DNA from: Rhabditoides inermis
Taxonomy: Eukaryota > Nematoda > Chromadorea > Rhabditida > Rhabditidae
Assembly (NCBI GenBank): GCA_963966185.1
Contig: CAWZYM010000408.1
Span: 332,501 to 396,500 of the forward strand
Reading direction: 5' to 3'
Length of the DNA: 64,000 nt
The position numbers were made by a program, and so were the translations under genes. The first letter of the stretch is position 1. Every line of letters starts with the position of its first letter. This document shows positions 39,631 through 51,586 of the stretch, piece by piece. Under the pieces are notes generated by a model, which was not told where the DNA came from, ran no database searches, and saw only the letters and a list, made by a program, of their open reading frames with translations.

Positions 39631-41328
39631 CGCGGAGCGGAGTGTGCCGGAACGCATTCTGAGTGCATACGAGAGAGTAAAAGATCAGAGAGTAGGAGAG
39701 AAGGCATATCAGTATCAGTGATCAGTATATTATTATAATTACTGATATACTGATCGGTTTTGACGGCGGAGGCGCGCGAAGCGTGCCGGAGCGCTTTCTA
39801 TGTGCATACGAGAAAGTAAAAGATAAGAGAAATGGAGAAAACGCATATCAGTAGCAGTGATCAATGTTTTATTATATATTACTGATCTACTGATCGACTT
39901 TGACCGCGGAGGCGCGCGGAGCGTGCCGGAGCGCTTTCTATGTGCATACGAGAGAGTGAAAGATAAAAGAGTTAGAGAAAATGCATATCAGTAGCAGTGA
40001 TCAATATAGTCTTATTATTACTGATCTACTGATCGACTTTGACCGCGGAGGCGCGCGGAGCGTGCCGGAGCGCTTTCTAAGTGCATACGAGAAAGTAAAA
40101 GATCAGAGAGTCGGAGAAAATGCATATCAGTAGCAGTGATCAATATAGTCTTATTATTACTGATCTACTGATCGACTTTGACCGCGGAGGCGCGCGGAGC
40201 GTGCCGGAGCGCTTGCTAAGTGCATACGAGAAAGTAAAAGATCAGAGAGTCGGAGAAAATGCATATCAGTAGCAGTGATCAATATAGTCTTATTATTACT
40301 GATCTACTGATCGACTTTGACCGCGGAGGCGCGCGGAGCGTGCCGGAGCGCTTTCTTTGTGCATACGAGAAAGAAAAAGATCAGAGAGTCGGAGAAAATG
40401 CATATCAGTAGCAGTGATCAATATAGTCTTATTATTACTGATCTACTGATCGACTTTGACCGCGGAGGCGCGCGGAGCGTGCCGGAGCGCTTTCTAAGTG
40501 CATACGAGAAAGTAAAAGATCAGAGAGTCGGAGAAAATGCATATCAGTAGCAGTGATCAATATAGTCTTATTATTACTGATCTACTGATCGACTTTGACC
40601 GCGGAGGCGCGCGGAGCGTGCCGGAGCGCTTTCTTTGTGCATACGAGAAAGTAAAAGATCAGAGAGTCGGAGAAAATGCATATCAGTAGCAGTGATCAAT
40701 ATAGTCTTATTATTACTGATCTACTGATCGACTTTGACCGCGGAGGGGGGCGGAGCGTGCCGGAGCGCTTTCTAAGTGCATACGAGAAAGTAAAAGATCA
40801 GAGAGTCGGAGAAAATGCATATCAGTAGCAGTGATCAATATAGTCTTATTATTACTGATCTACTGATCGACTTTGACCGCGGAGGCGCGCGGAGCGTGCC
40901 GGAGCGCTTTCTTTGTGCATACGAGAAAGTAAAAGATCAGAGAGTCGGAGAAAATGCATATCAGTAGCAGTGATCAATATAGTCTTATTATTACTGATCT
41001 ACTGATCGACTTTGACCGCGGAGGGGGGCGGAGCGTGCAGGAGCGCTTTCTATGTGTATACGAGAAAGTAAAAGATCAGAGAGTCGGAGAAAATGCATAT
41101 CAGTAGCAGTGATCAATATAGTCTTAGTATTACTGATCTACTAATCGATTTTGACCGCGGAGGCGCGCGGAGCGTGCCGGAGCGCTTTCTATGTGCATAC
41201 GAGAGAGTAACTTATCAAAGAGTAGGAGAAAATGCATATCAGTATCAGTGATCAATAAATAATTATAATTACTGATCTACTGATCGGCTTTGACCGCGGA
41301 GGCGCGCGAAGCGTGCCGGAGCGCCTTC
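39631..41328 (+). repeat. A-monomer array (about 12 copies), 280-bp dimer repeat
   Basis: Very homogeneous 140 bp monomers from about 40000 sharing AATATAGTCTTATTATTACT. From about 40350, copies with CTTTCTTTGTGC and CTTTCTAAGTGC alternate, giving a 280 bp higher-order period. Two monomers share a GGAGGGGGGCGGAGCG variant 280 bp apart. Confidence 0.93.
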
Positions 41329-41390
41329 TAGACCAAAGGAGAGAGAGAAAGAGACAGAAAGAGACAGAGAGACAGAGAGAGAGAGAAAGA

Positions 41391-41438
<48 letters not shown>

Positions 41439-41515
41439 CGGAGAAACGGAAAGTGTAGTTTAGTTATGACATAGTTATCACTCATACCGATTGTCTTCGG
41501 CTGCATCTCGGAGCG
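41329..41515 (+). repeat. GA module embedded in an A array
   Basis: CTTCTAGACCAAAGGAGAGA with (GA)n and GACAGA interruptions (about 41339-41436), AAGCGGAGAAACGGAAAGTG, then CTGCATCTCGGAGCGCTCTT back into an A monomer. Confidence 0.88.
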
Positions 41516-41655
41516 CTCTTCATGTGCATACGAAAGAGTAAAATATCAGAGAGTAGGAGAAAACGCATATCAGTAGCAGTGATAAAAATGTTATTATAAT
41601 TACTGATCTACTGATCGGCTTTGACCGCGGAAGCGCGCGAAGCGTGCCGGAGCGC
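41516..41655 (+). repeat. Single A monomer between two GA modules
   Basis: One ~140 bp copy (GTGCATACGAAAGAGTAAAA ... GCGCGAAGCGTGCCGGAGCG). The GA module plus this monomer forms a local duplication. Confidence 0.88.
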
Positions 41656-41810
41656 CTTCTAGAGCAAAGGAGAGAGAGCGAGAGAGAGAGAGAGAGAAGC
41701 GGAGAAACGAAAAGTGTAGTTTAGTTATAACATATTTATCACTCATATACCGATAGTCTTCGGCTGCATCTCGAAGCGCGAGAATCAAAAATTATCAACC
41801 AGCTACTCAG
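41656..41810 (+). repeat. GA module plus truncated type 2 tail
   Basis: CTTCTAGAGCAAAGGAGAGA, (GA)n, ACCGATAGTCTTCGGCTGCA, then a remnant of a type 2 tail (GAGAATCAAAAATTATCAAC) that rejoins A sequence at CAGCTACTCAGAGAGTAGAA. Confidence 0.85.
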
Positions 41811-42050
41811 AGAGTAGAATAGATTCTATATCAGTATCAGTGATTAATAAATTATCATAATTACTGATCTACTGATCGACTTTGACCGCGGAGGCGCGCG
41901 AAGCGTGCCGGAGCGCCCTCTATGTGCATACGAGAGAGTAAAATATCAAAGAGTAGGAGAAAGTGCATATCAGTATCAGTGATCATTTTATTATTATTTT
42001 TATTAGTGAAATACTCATAGGCTATGACCGCGGAGCGTGCCGGAGCGCCT
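41811..42050 (+). repeat. A-monomer array (about 2 copies)
   Basis: Two ~140 bp monomers, the last shortened (GGCTATGACCGCGGAGCGTG), leading to a type 1 tail. Confidence 0.9.
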
Positions 42051-42297
42051 TCTATGAGCATAGTAAATATAACAGAAAAGCAGTCAAGAAGATACTATCA
42101 ACCAGATAGACTGTGACACGTTCTAATTATTTAAAATTACTGAAAATAAAAAAGGAAATGAAAAAGATCAGTCATCTACTGGAAGACTGAAAACAGCACT
42201 TCTAGCACAGCTCCTAATAGCACTTCCAGAGCACATATCAAGTCAATCTATATAACAATCGATAGATAATTTTCTCCTCTATTTTATACCTATATTT
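42051..42297 (+). repeat. Tail module, type 1
   Basis: TCTATGAGCATAGTAAATAT start, AAGCAGTCAAGAAGATACTA, common 3' blocks to the hairpin. Confidence 0.88.
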
Positions 42298-42318
42298 CTA
42301 GCGCGCGAAGCGCGCTAG
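42298..42318 (+). repeat. Unit-boundary hairpin HP11
   Basis: Perfect 9-bp stem, loop GAA. Junction CTAG|TCGGGTG (class ii). The next hairpin is 3404 bp on. Confidence 0.95.
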
Positions 42319-43205
42319 TCGGGTGTAAGTGCCAAATGCCCTATGGTTTCCGCACTTTTTGTCCGTCCGTCCATCGCTCTACCGCGCCACCCACTACTCC
42401 TATCTAGCCAAACGTGACATCGATCCGATGGTCCCGGTCCCGAGATGCAGGATTCCAATTTTCAGCCCTTTATCTCTCATATCCGCGGAGCTATAAGCCT
42501 TAAAGAAAATTCGACGAAATAGCGCGTAATCAGAGAGAGTCAGACAGAAAAAAGAGCGAAATAGTGTGTCAGATGAAGAGACGGTTAGGTCGTTGAACGG
42601 TTGCATCGAGTAGGCCTTACAAGAACGAGTACTGCGAATCGCAGACTTCAGCTATCGAAAAACGGTTTCGACGTCACTCCTCTACACTCCCTCACCTACA
42701 AATCTGCCCGTAATCTTTTTATAACTCCTCCTGGTTTCTTTTCACGAAGTGATTTAATCGAGGCGAGGCGACACCAAACAATTGTCGCTGGCTGTTCAAG
42801 AAAACTAGGCAACCGTGTCAGATCTCCCTTTACTACAACATGCAAATAGGTGGCCACTACACTTCTACCAAAATTTGCATCTTTTTGTGACCTCTTACGC
42901 CCGCTATCAATTAAATTCCTCTAATCGACGCCACTTTATTGCCCCGCGACGAGAGAGTGTGGCGAGGTGAGAGTGCGCCAGCTGCCAGTCTGTCTGATGT
43001 CAGAGAAAAAGACAGTCAATTGTGCAAATGAGCGAGAACATCACCACGCACTACGAAACAGCTCACCACACTCCAACAAACTGTGCAAATTTTAGTTTCT
43101 GAGCACATACAATAAAACATTACTATATGCACTCACGTCATTCTATATTCAATCAGGGAAGTGAGGCGAGTCGAAATACTATGTAACCTCCTTTTTTCAT
43201 CCAAT
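42319..43205 (+). repeat. Core module C11 (class ii, K-type)
   Basis: TCGGGTGTAAGTGCCAAATG start; K-type middle (GTTGAACGGTTGCATCGAGT); octamer pair intact. Confidence 0.9.
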
Positions 43206-43291
43206 TCCTTTTCTCATCACTCTATCTGTCTCTCTCTGTCTGTCTCTCTCTCTCTCTTTCGTCTTTCCCTCTCTCTCTCGCTCTCTCTTTC

Positions 43292-43347
<56 letters not shown>

Positions 43348-43440
43348 TGATTTTATAATAAAAGACCACTGATAACTATAAATTATATTTGTATCTCTAA
43401 TAAATAAAAATTGTCAAACCAGCTTCTGATAGGCTTTACC
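43206..43440. repeat. CT tract plus linker
   Basis: CT-rich to about 43346 with TCTGTCTG interruptions, then a linker (AAAAGACCACTGATAACTAT, TTGTCAAACCAGCTTCTGAT). Confidence 0.9.
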
Positions 43441-43555
43441 GCGGAGTGTGCCGGAGCGCCCTCTATGTGCATACGAGAGAGTGAAAGATCAGAGAGTAGG
43501 AAAGATTGCATATCAGTATCAGTGTTCAATATATTATAATAATTACTGATCTACT
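43441..43555 (+). repeat. Partial A array (one copy)
   Basis: One A monomer starting GGAGTGTGCCGGAGCGCCCT, which changes to B monomers at the shared GAATTTGACCGCGGAGGCG box. Confidence 0.88.
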
Positions 43556-45052
43556 GATAGAATTTGACCGCGGAGGCGCGCGGAGCGGCTGTCTATGATC
43601 GTAGGCGAGAGTAGATATTTTATAATTTTAGATCCGTGATAACTAATCATTGTCAACCAGCTACTGATAGGATTTGACCGCGGAGGCGCGCGGAGCGGCT
43701 ATCTATGATCATAGGCGAGAGTAGGTATTTTATAAATTTAGATCCGTGATAACTAATCATTGTCAACCAGCTACTGATAGAATTTGACCGCTGAAGCCCG
43801 CGGAGCGGCTGTTTGTGATCAAAGGCGAGAGTAGAAATTTTATAATATTAGATCCGTGATAACTAATCATTGTCAACCAGCTACTGATAGAACTTGACCG
43901 CTGAGGCGCGCGGAGCGGCTGTCTGTGATCAAAGGCGAGAGTAGAGACTTTATAACATTAGATCCGTGATAACTAATCATTGTCAACCAGCTACTGATAG
44001 AATTTGACCGCTGAGGCGCGCGGAGCGGCTGTCTGTGATCAAAGGCGAGAGTAGAGATTTTATAATATTAGATCAGTGATAACTAATCATTGTCAACCAG
44101 CTGCTGATAGAATTTGACCGCTGAGGCGCGCGGAGCGGCTGTCTGTGATCAAAGTCGAGAGTAGATATTTCATAATATTAGATCCGTGATAACTAATCAT
44201 TGTCAACCAGCTACTGATAGAATTTGACCGCTGAAACGCGCGGAGCGGCTGTCTGTGCTCAAAGTCGAGAGTAGATATTTTATAATATTAGATCCGTGAT
44301 AACTAATCATTGTCAACCAGCTACTGATAGAACTTGACCGCTGAGGCGCGCGGAGCGGCTGTCTGTGATCAAAGGCGAGAGTAGAGATTTTATAATTATA
44401 GATCCGTGATAACTAATCATTGTCAACCAGCTACTGATAGAACTTGACCGCTGAAGCGCGCGGAGCGGCTGTCTGTGATCAAAGGCGAGAGTAGAGATTT
44501 TATAATATTAGATCCGTGATAACTAATCATTGTCAACCAGCTACTGATAGAACTTGACCGCTGAAGCGCGCGGAGCGGCTGTCTGTGATCAAAGGCGAGA
44601 GTAGATATTTTATAATATTAGATCCGTGATAACTAATCATTGTCAACCAGCTACTGATAGAACTTGACCGCTGAAGCGCGCGGAGCGGCTGTCTGTGATC
44701 AAAGGCGAGAGTAGAGATTTTATAATATTAGATCCGTGATAACTAATCATTGTCAACCAGCTACTGATAGAACTTGACCGCTGAGGCGCGCGGAGCGGCT
44801 GTCTGTGATCAAAGGCGAGAGTAGATATTTTATAATATTAGATCCGTGATAACTAATCATTGTCAACCAGCTACTGATAGAACTTGACCGCTGAGGCGCG
44901 CGGAGCGGCTGTCTGTGATCAAAGGCGAGAGTAGATATTTATAATATTAGATCCGTGATAACTAATCATTGTCAACCAGCTACTGATAGATTTTGACCGC
45001 GGAGGCGCGCGGAGCGGCTATCTATGATCGTAGGCGAGAGTAGAGATTTTAT
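43556..45052 (+). repeat. B-monomer array (about 13 copies)
   Basis: Strict 110 bp spacing (GATCCGTGAT at 43631, 43741, 43851, 43961 and onward). Variants GAACTTGACCGCTGAAGCG and GAACTTGACCGCTGAGGCG are intermixed. It exits at GATTTTATGACGAGAAAGTG into A sequence, the same fusion as near 63855. Confidence 0.94.
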
Positions 45053-45305
45053 GACGAGAAAGTGAAAGATCAGAGAGTATAAGAAAATGCATATCTGTAT
45101 CAGTGATCAATGTAATATTATAATTACTGATCTACTGATAGAGTTTTAACGCGGAGGCGCGCGGAGCGTGCCGGAGCGCCTCCTATGTGCATGAAATATC
45201 AGAGAGACGGAGAAAATGCAAAACAGTATCAGTGATCAATATATTATTATTTTTAATCTACTGATAGGCTTTGACCGCGGAGGCACGCGATAGCGTGCCG
45301 GAGCG
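45053..45305 (+). repeat. A-monomer array (about 2 copies)
   Basis: Begins in mid-monomer (ACGAGAAAGTGAAAGATCAG), passes TTTTAACGCGGAGGCGCGCG, and ends GGAGGCACGCGATAGCGTGC before a GA module. Confidence 0.88.
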
Positions 45306-45452
45306 CCTTCTAAAGCAAAGAGAGAGAGACAGAGAGAGAGAGACATAGAGAGAGAGAGAGAGAAGCGGAGAAACGGAAAGTGTAGTTTAGTTTAGTTATG
45401 ACATAGTTATCACTCATATACCGATAGTCTTCGGCTGCATCTCGGAGCGCCT
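45306..45452 (+). repeat. GA module
   Basis: CTTCTAAAGCAAAGAGAGAG, (GA)n, AAGCGGAGAAACGGAAAGTG, ACCGATAGTCTTCGGCTGCA. Confidence 0.88.
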
Positions 45453-45701
45453 TCTATGAGCATAGGTAAGATAATATCAGTCGAGAATCAAAAATTATCA
45501 ACCAGCTAACATTGACACTGTTCAAACAATTGTTAATACTGTAATTCAAAATAAAGTAAATACAATAAAGATCACTCATTTTGGAAGGCTCTGACAACAG
45601 CACTTCTAGCACAGCTCCTAATAGCACTTCCAGAGCACATATCAAGTCAATTTATATATCAATCGATAGATAATTTTCTCCTTTATTTTATATCTATACT
45701 T
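45453..45701 (+). repeat. Tail module, type 2
   Basis: CTATGAGCATAGGTAAGATA, AATTATCAACCAGCTAACAT (lacking the usual TACTGTTAG), then common 3' blocks. Confidence 0.87.
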
Positions 45702-45722
45702 CTAGCGCGCGAAGCGCGCTAG
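45702..45722 (+). repeat. Unit-boundary hairpin HP12
   Basis: Perfect 9-bp stem, loop GAA. Junction CTAG|TCTGGTG (class iii). The next hairpin is 2733 bp on. Confidence 0.95.
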
Positions 45723-46590
45723 TCTGGTGTAAGTGTAAAATGCCCTATGGTGTCTGTACGTCCATCGCTCTACCGCGCCAGCCACTACTCCTATCTAGCC
45801 GAACGTGACATCGATCCGATGGTCTCGGTCCCGAGATGCAGGATTCCAATTTTCAGATCTTTATCTCTCATATCCGCGGAGCTATAAGCTCAAGAATGTC
45901 CGACGAAACAGCGCGTAATCAGAGAGAGTCAGACACAAAAGCGGCGAAATAGTGTGTGAGGCGAGGAGACGGGTCACTGGCGAATCGGCTGCGGCGAGTA
46001 GACCTTACAAGAACGAGTACTGCGAATCGCAGACTTCAGCTATCGAAAAACGGTTTCGACGTCACTCCTCTACACTCCCTCACCTACAAATCTGCCCGTA
46101 ATCTTTTTATAACTCCTCCTGGTTTCCTTTCACGAAGTGATTTAGTCGAGGCGAGGCTACACCAAACAGTTGTCGCGGGCTGTTCAAGAAAACTAGGCAA
46201 TCGTGTAAGGTCTCCCTTCAATACAACATGTTTATAGGTGGCCACTACACTTTTACCAAAATTTGCATCTTTTTGTGACCTCTGACGCCCGCTATCAATT
46301 AAATTCCTCTAATCGACGCCACTTTATTGCCCCGCGACGAGAGAGTGTGGCGAGGTGAGAGTGCGCCAGCTGCCAGTCGGTCTGATGCCAGAGAAAGAGA
46401 CAGTTAACTGTACAAATGAGAACATCACCATGCACTACGAAACAGCTCACCACACTCCACAAACTGTGCAAATTCTATATTCTGAGCAAATACAATACAA
46501 ATATAACTGTATGCACAAACGGCATTCTATATTCAATCAGGAAAGTGAGGCGAGGCGAAACACAATGTGACCTTCTTTTCTCATCCCTTT
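45723..46590 (+). repeat. Core module C12 (class iii)
   Basis: TCTGGTGTAAGTGTAAAATG start; R-type middle. The upstream octamer is lost (AACATGTTTATAGGTGG); the downstream ATTTGCAT is kept. Confidence 0.9.
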
Positions 46591-46596
46591 TTTTCG

Positions 46597-46636
<40 letters not shown>

Positions 46637-46655
46637 CTGTCTTGCACTTTTTCGT

Positions 46656-46697
<42 letters not shown>

Positions 46698-46712
46698 GTC
46701 TTGCTCTTTTTC

Positions 46713-46777
<65 letters not shown>

Positions 46778-46927
46778 GGTCGCTCGCTCTCTTTCTCTCT
46801 CTATCTCCTCTCTTCCTCTATTTCTCTTTTATTTTTTTATGATTTCAGATTAGTGACAACTATAAAGTCTACTAAATCATAATTGTCAACCAGCTGCACA
46901 TCCCACTCTCTCTCTCTCTCTCTCTCA

Positions 46928-46972
<45 letters not shown>
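46591..46972. repeat. CT tract, linker, second CT tract
   Basis: About 240 bp CT-rich with TTTTGTCTTGCTCTTTTTCG interruptions, a linker (ATGATTTCAGATTAGTGACA, AATTGTCAACCAGCTGCACA), and (CT)n at about 46897-46972. Confidence 0.9.
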
Positions 46973-46974
<2 letters not shown>

Positions 46975-48176
46975 ATTTTATAATATTTTACCGCGGAGCG
47001 TGCCGGAGCGCTTTCTTTGTGCATACGAGAGAGTGAAAGATCAGAGAGTCGGAGAAAATTCATATCAGTAGCAGTGATCAATGCATTCTTACTATTACTG
47101 ATCTACTGATATATTTTGACCGCGGAGGCGCGCGGAGCGTGCCGGAGCGCTTTCTATGTGCATACGAGAGAGTGAAAGATCAGAGAGTCGGAGAAAACTC
47201 ATATCAGTAGCAGTGATCACTGCATTCTTACTATTACTGATCTACTGATATATTTTGACCGCGGAGGCGCGCGGAGCGTGCCGGAGCGCTTTCTATGTGC
47301 ATACGAGAGAGTGAAAGATCAGAGTGTCGGAGAAAATTCATATCAGTAGCAGTGATCAATATTAGTTCTTATTATTACTGATCTACTGATAGGCTTTGAC
47401 CGCGGAGGCGCGCGGAGCGTGCCGGAGCGCTTTCTATGTGCATACGAGAGAAAGAAAGATCAGAGAGTCGGAGAAAATTCATATCAGTAGCAGTGATCAA
47501 TGCATTCTTACTATTACTGATCTACTGATATATTTTGACAGCGGAGGCGCGCGGAGCGTGCCGGAGCGCTTTCTATGTGCATACGAGAAAGTGAACGAGA
47601 GTCGGAGAAAATTCATATCAGTAGCAGGGATCAATGCATTCTTACTATTACTGATCTACTGATAGAATTTGACCGCGGATGCGCGCGAAGCGTGCCGGAG
47701 CGCCTTCTATGTGCATACGAGAGAGTAAAAAATCAGAGAGTCGGAGAAAATGCATATCAGTATCAGTGATCAATATATTCTTAATATTACTGATCTACTG
47801 ATCGACTTTGACCGCGGAGGCGCGCGGAGCGTGCCTGAGCGCTTTCTAAGTGCATACGAGAAAGTGAAAGATCAGAGAGTCGGAAAAAATGCATATCAGT
47901 ATCAGTGATCAATCTTTTCATTATAATTACTGATCTACTGATCGACTTTGACCGCGGAGGCGCGCGGAGCGTGCCCGGAGCGCCCTCTATGTGCATACGA
48001 AAAAGTAAAAGATCAGAGAGTCGGAGAAAATGCATATCAGTATCAGTGATCAATGTATTCTTATAATTACTGTTCTACTGATCGGCTTTGACCGCGGAGG
48101 CGCGCGAAGCGTGCCGGAGCGCCCTCCATGTGCATACGAGAGAGTAAAATATCAGAGTAAAATATATGCCGGAGCG
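46973..48176 (+). repeat. A-monomer array (about 8 copies)
   Basis: 139-140 bp monomers. The first four to five are the AATTCATATCAGTAGCAGTG subtype also dominant at 13.5-15.2 and 30.5-32.5 kb. One is shortened to AACGAGAGTCGGAGAAAATT. The last is truncated to TATCAGAGTAAAATATATGC. Confidence 0.92.
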
Positions 48177-48434
48177 CCTTCTATGAGCATAGTAAATACA
48201 CCTGTAGAAAAGCAGTCAACCAGATACTATTAACCAAATAGACTGTGACACTTTCTAATTATTTAAAATTACTGAAAATAAAGAAATAAGGAAATGAATA
48301 AAGATCAGTCTTCTACTGGAAGACTGACAACAGCACTTCTAGCACAGCTCCTAATAGCACTTCCAGAGCACATATCAAGTCAATCTATATATCAATCGAT
48401 AGATAGTTTTCTCCTCTATTTTATACTTATATTT
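48177..48434 (+). repeat. Tail module, type 1
   Basis: TCTATGAGCATAGTAAATAC, AAGCAGTCAACCAGATACTA, then common 3' blocks. Confidence 0.88.
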
Positions 48435-48455
48435 CTAGCGCGCGAAGCGCGCTAG
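48435..48455 (+). repeat. Unit-boundary hairpin HP13
   Basis: Perfect 9-bp stem, loop GAA. Junction CTAG|TCGCAGCGCC (class i). The next hairpin is 2420 bp on. Confidence 0.95.
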
Positions 48456-49346
48456 TCGCAGCGCCCGCTGCGCCTGGCTGTGCAAAATGCCCTATGGTTT
48501 CCGTCCGTCCATCGCTCTACCGCGCCAGCCACTACTCCTATCTAGCCAAACGTGACATCGATCCGATGGTCTCGGTCCCGAGATGCAGGATTCCAATTTT
48601 CAGATCTTTATCTATCATATCCGCGGAGCTATAAGCTCCAGAAAGTCCGACGAAATAGCGCGTAATCAGAGAGAGTCAGACAGAAAACAGGCGAAATAGT
48701 GTGTGAGGCGAGGAGACGGGTCACTGGCGAATCTGCTGCGGCGAGTAGACCTTACAAGAACGAGCACTGCGGATCGCAGACTTCAGTTATCGAAAAACGG
48801 TTTCGACGTCACTCCTCTACACTCCCTCACCTACAAATCTGCCCGTAATCTTTTTATAACTCCTCCTGGTTTCTTTTCACGAAGTGATTTAGTCGAGGCG
48901 AGGCGACACCAAACAGTTGTCGCGGGCTGTTCAAGAAAACTAGGCAATCGTGTAAGGTCTTCCTTCACTACAACATGTATATAGGTGGCCACTAAACTTC
49001 TACCAAAATTTGCATCTTTTTGTGACCTCTGAGGCCCGCTATCAATTAAATTCCTCTAATCGACGTAGTTTTATTGCCCCGCGACGAGAGAGTGTGGCGA
49101 GGTGAGAGTGCGCCAGCTGTCAGTCTGTCTGATGTCAGAGAAAGAGACAGTCAATTGTGCAAATGAGCGAGAACATCACCACGCACTACGAAATAGCTCA
49201 CCACACTCCAACAAACTGCGCGATTACTATATTCTGAGTAAATACAATGAAACATTACTATATGCACTCACGTCATTCTATATTCAATCATAGAAGTGAG
49301 GCGAGGCGAAATAGTATGTAACCTCCTTTTCTCATTTCTCTTTTTT
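48456..49346 (+). repeat. Core module C13 (class i, close relative of C1 and C9)
   Basis: Shares most private variants of C1/C9 (AACATGTATATAGGTGG, ATCGACGTAGTTTTATTG) but differs at several bases, e.g. GGCGAATCTGCTGCGGCGA and AACAGGCGAAATAGTGTG. It is a third, slightly older copy; similarity continues into the array to about 49985. Confidence 0.9.
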
Positions 49347-49494
49347 CGTCTCTCTCTCTCTCTCTCCCTCTCTTCCTCTCTCTATATCTCTTTCTCTTAT
49401 ATTTTATAATATTAGACCAGTGATAACTATTAATTATACTTGGATCTATAATAAATAATAATTGTCAACCAGCTACTGATATGATTTTACCGTG
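49347..49494. repeat. CT tract plus linker
   Basis: Short CT tract and linker as in 2929-3075, but with AATTGTCAACCAGCTACTGA rather than the CAAACAGC spelling. Confidence 0.9.
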
Positions 49495-50488
49495 GAGTGT
49501 GCCGGAGCGCCCTCTATGTGCACACGAGAGATTGAAAGATCAGAGAGTAGGAGATAATGCATATCGATATCAGTGATCAGTATATTATAATAATTACTGA
49601 TCTACTGATCGGCTTTGACCGCGGAGGCGCGCGAAGCGTGCCGGAGCGCCTTCTATGTGCATACGAAAGAGTAAAAAAATCAGAAAATCGGAAAAAATGC
49701 ATATCAGGATCAGTGATCAATATATTATTATAATTACTGATCTACTGATCGACTTTGACCGCGGAGGTGCGCGGAGCGTGCCGGAGCGCTTTCTATGTGC
49801 ATACGAGAAAGTGAAAGATCAGAGAGTCGGAGAAAAATGAACAACAGTAGCAGTGATCAATCTATTCTTAATATTACTGATCTACTGATCGACTTTGACC
49901 GCGGAGGCGCGCGGAGCGTGCCGGAGCGCTTTCTATGTGCATACGAGAAAGTGAAAGATCAGAGAGTCGGAGAAAATTCATATCAGTAGCAGTGATTAAT
50001 ATATTCTTATTAATACTGATTGACTAATCAACTTTGACCGCGGAGGCGCGCGAAGCGTGCCGAAGAGCTTTCTATGTGCATACGAGATAGTGAAATATCA
50101 GAGAGTCGGAGAGAATGCATATCAGTATCAGTGATCAATGTTTTATTATAATTACTGATCTACTGATTGGCTTTGACCGCGGAGGCGCGCGAAGCGTGCC
50201 GGAGCGCTTTCTATGTGCGTACGAGAGAGTAAAAGATCAGAGAGTAGGAGAGAATGCATATCAGTATCAGTGATCAATGTTTTATTATAATTACTGATCT
50301 ACTGATCGGCTTTGACCGCGAAGGCGCGCGAAGCGTGCCGGAGCGCCCTCTATGTGCATACGGAAGAATAAAAAATCAGAGAGTAGGAGAGAAGGCATAT
50401 CAGTATCAGTGATCAGTATATTATTATAATTACTGATCTACTGATCGGCTTTGACCGCGGAGGCGCGCGGAGCGTGCCGGAGCGCCTT
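49495..50488 (+). repeat. A-monomer array (about 7 copies)
   Basis: The first copies parallel 3076-3700; after about 49985 the monomers differ from that series. Confidence 0.92.
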
Positions 50489-50599
50489 CTAAAACAAAGG
50501 GGAGAGAGAGAGAACCGGAGAAACGGAAAGTGTAGTTTAGTTATAACATATTTATCACTCATATACCGATAGTCTTCGGCTGCATCTCGGAGCGCCTTC
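50489..50599 (+). repeat. GA module, short
   Basis: CTTCTAAAACAAAGGGGAGA with a very short (GA)n, AACCGGAGAAACGGAAAGTG, ACCGATAGTCTTCGGCTGCA. Confidence 0.87.
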
Positions 50600-50854
50600 T
50601 ATGAGCATAGGTAAGATAATATCAGTCGAGAAGCAAAAATTATCAACCAGCTACTGTTAGACTGTGACACTGTTCAAACATTTGATAATACTGTAATTTA
50701 AAATTAAGGAAATACAACAATGATCTCTCATTTTTTAAAACCCCTGACAACAGCACTTCTAGCTCAGCTCCTAATAGCACTTCCAGAGCACATATCAAGT
50801 CAATCTATATATCAATCGATAGATAATTTTCTCCTCTATTTTATACCAATATTT
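50600..50854 (+). repeat. Tail module, type 2
   Basis: CTATGAGCATAGGTAAGATA, ATTATCAACCAGCTACTGTT, then common 3' blocks. Confidence 0.88.
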
Positions 50855-50875
50855 CTAGCGCGCGAAGCGCGCTAG
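50855..50875 (+). repeat. Unit-boundary hairpin HP14
   Basis: Perfect 9-bp stem, loop GAA. Junction CTAG|TCTGGTG (class iii). The next hairpin is 2968 bp on. Confidence 0.95.
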
Positions 50876-51586
50876 TCTGGTGTATGTGCAAAATGCCCTA
50901 TGGTGTCTGTCCATACATCGCTCTACCGCGCCAGCCACTACTCCTATCTAGCCAAACGTGACATCGATCCGATGGTCTCGGTCCCGAGATGCAGGATTCC
51001 AATTTTCAGATTTTTATCTCTCATATCCGCGGAGCTATAAGCTCCAGAAAGTCCGACGAAATAGCGCGTAATCAGAGAGAGTCAGACAGAAAACAGGCAA
51101 AATAGTGTGTGAGGCGAGGAGACGGGTCACTGACGAATCGGCTGCGGCGAGTAGACCTTACAAGAACGAGCACTGCGGATCGCAGACTTCAGCTATCGAA
51201 ACACGGTTTCGACGTCACTCCTCTACACTCCCTTACCTACAAATCTGCCCGTAATCTTTTTATAACTCCTCCTGGTTTCCTTTCACGAAGTGATTTAGTC
51301 GAGGCGAGGCGACACCAAACAGTTGTCGCGGGCTGTTCAAGAAAACTAGGCAACCGTGTAAGGTCTCCCTTTACTACAACATGCAAATAGGTGGCCACTA
51401 CACTTCTACCAAAATTTGCATCTTTTTGTGACCTCTGACGCCCGCTATCAATTAAGTTCCTCTAATCGACGTCGTTTTGTTGCCCCGCGACGAGAGAGTG
51501 TGGCGAGGTGAGAGTGCGCCAGCTGCCAGTCTGTCTGCTGTTAGAGAGAGAGACAGTCAATTGTGCAAATGAGCGAGAACATCAAC
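50876..51586 (+). repeat. Core module C14 (class iii), 3'-truncated
   Basis: Standard core to GAGCGAGAACATCA, where it jumps back to CATCGATCCGATGGTCTCGG of a second core. The octamer pair is intact. Confidence 0.9.
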
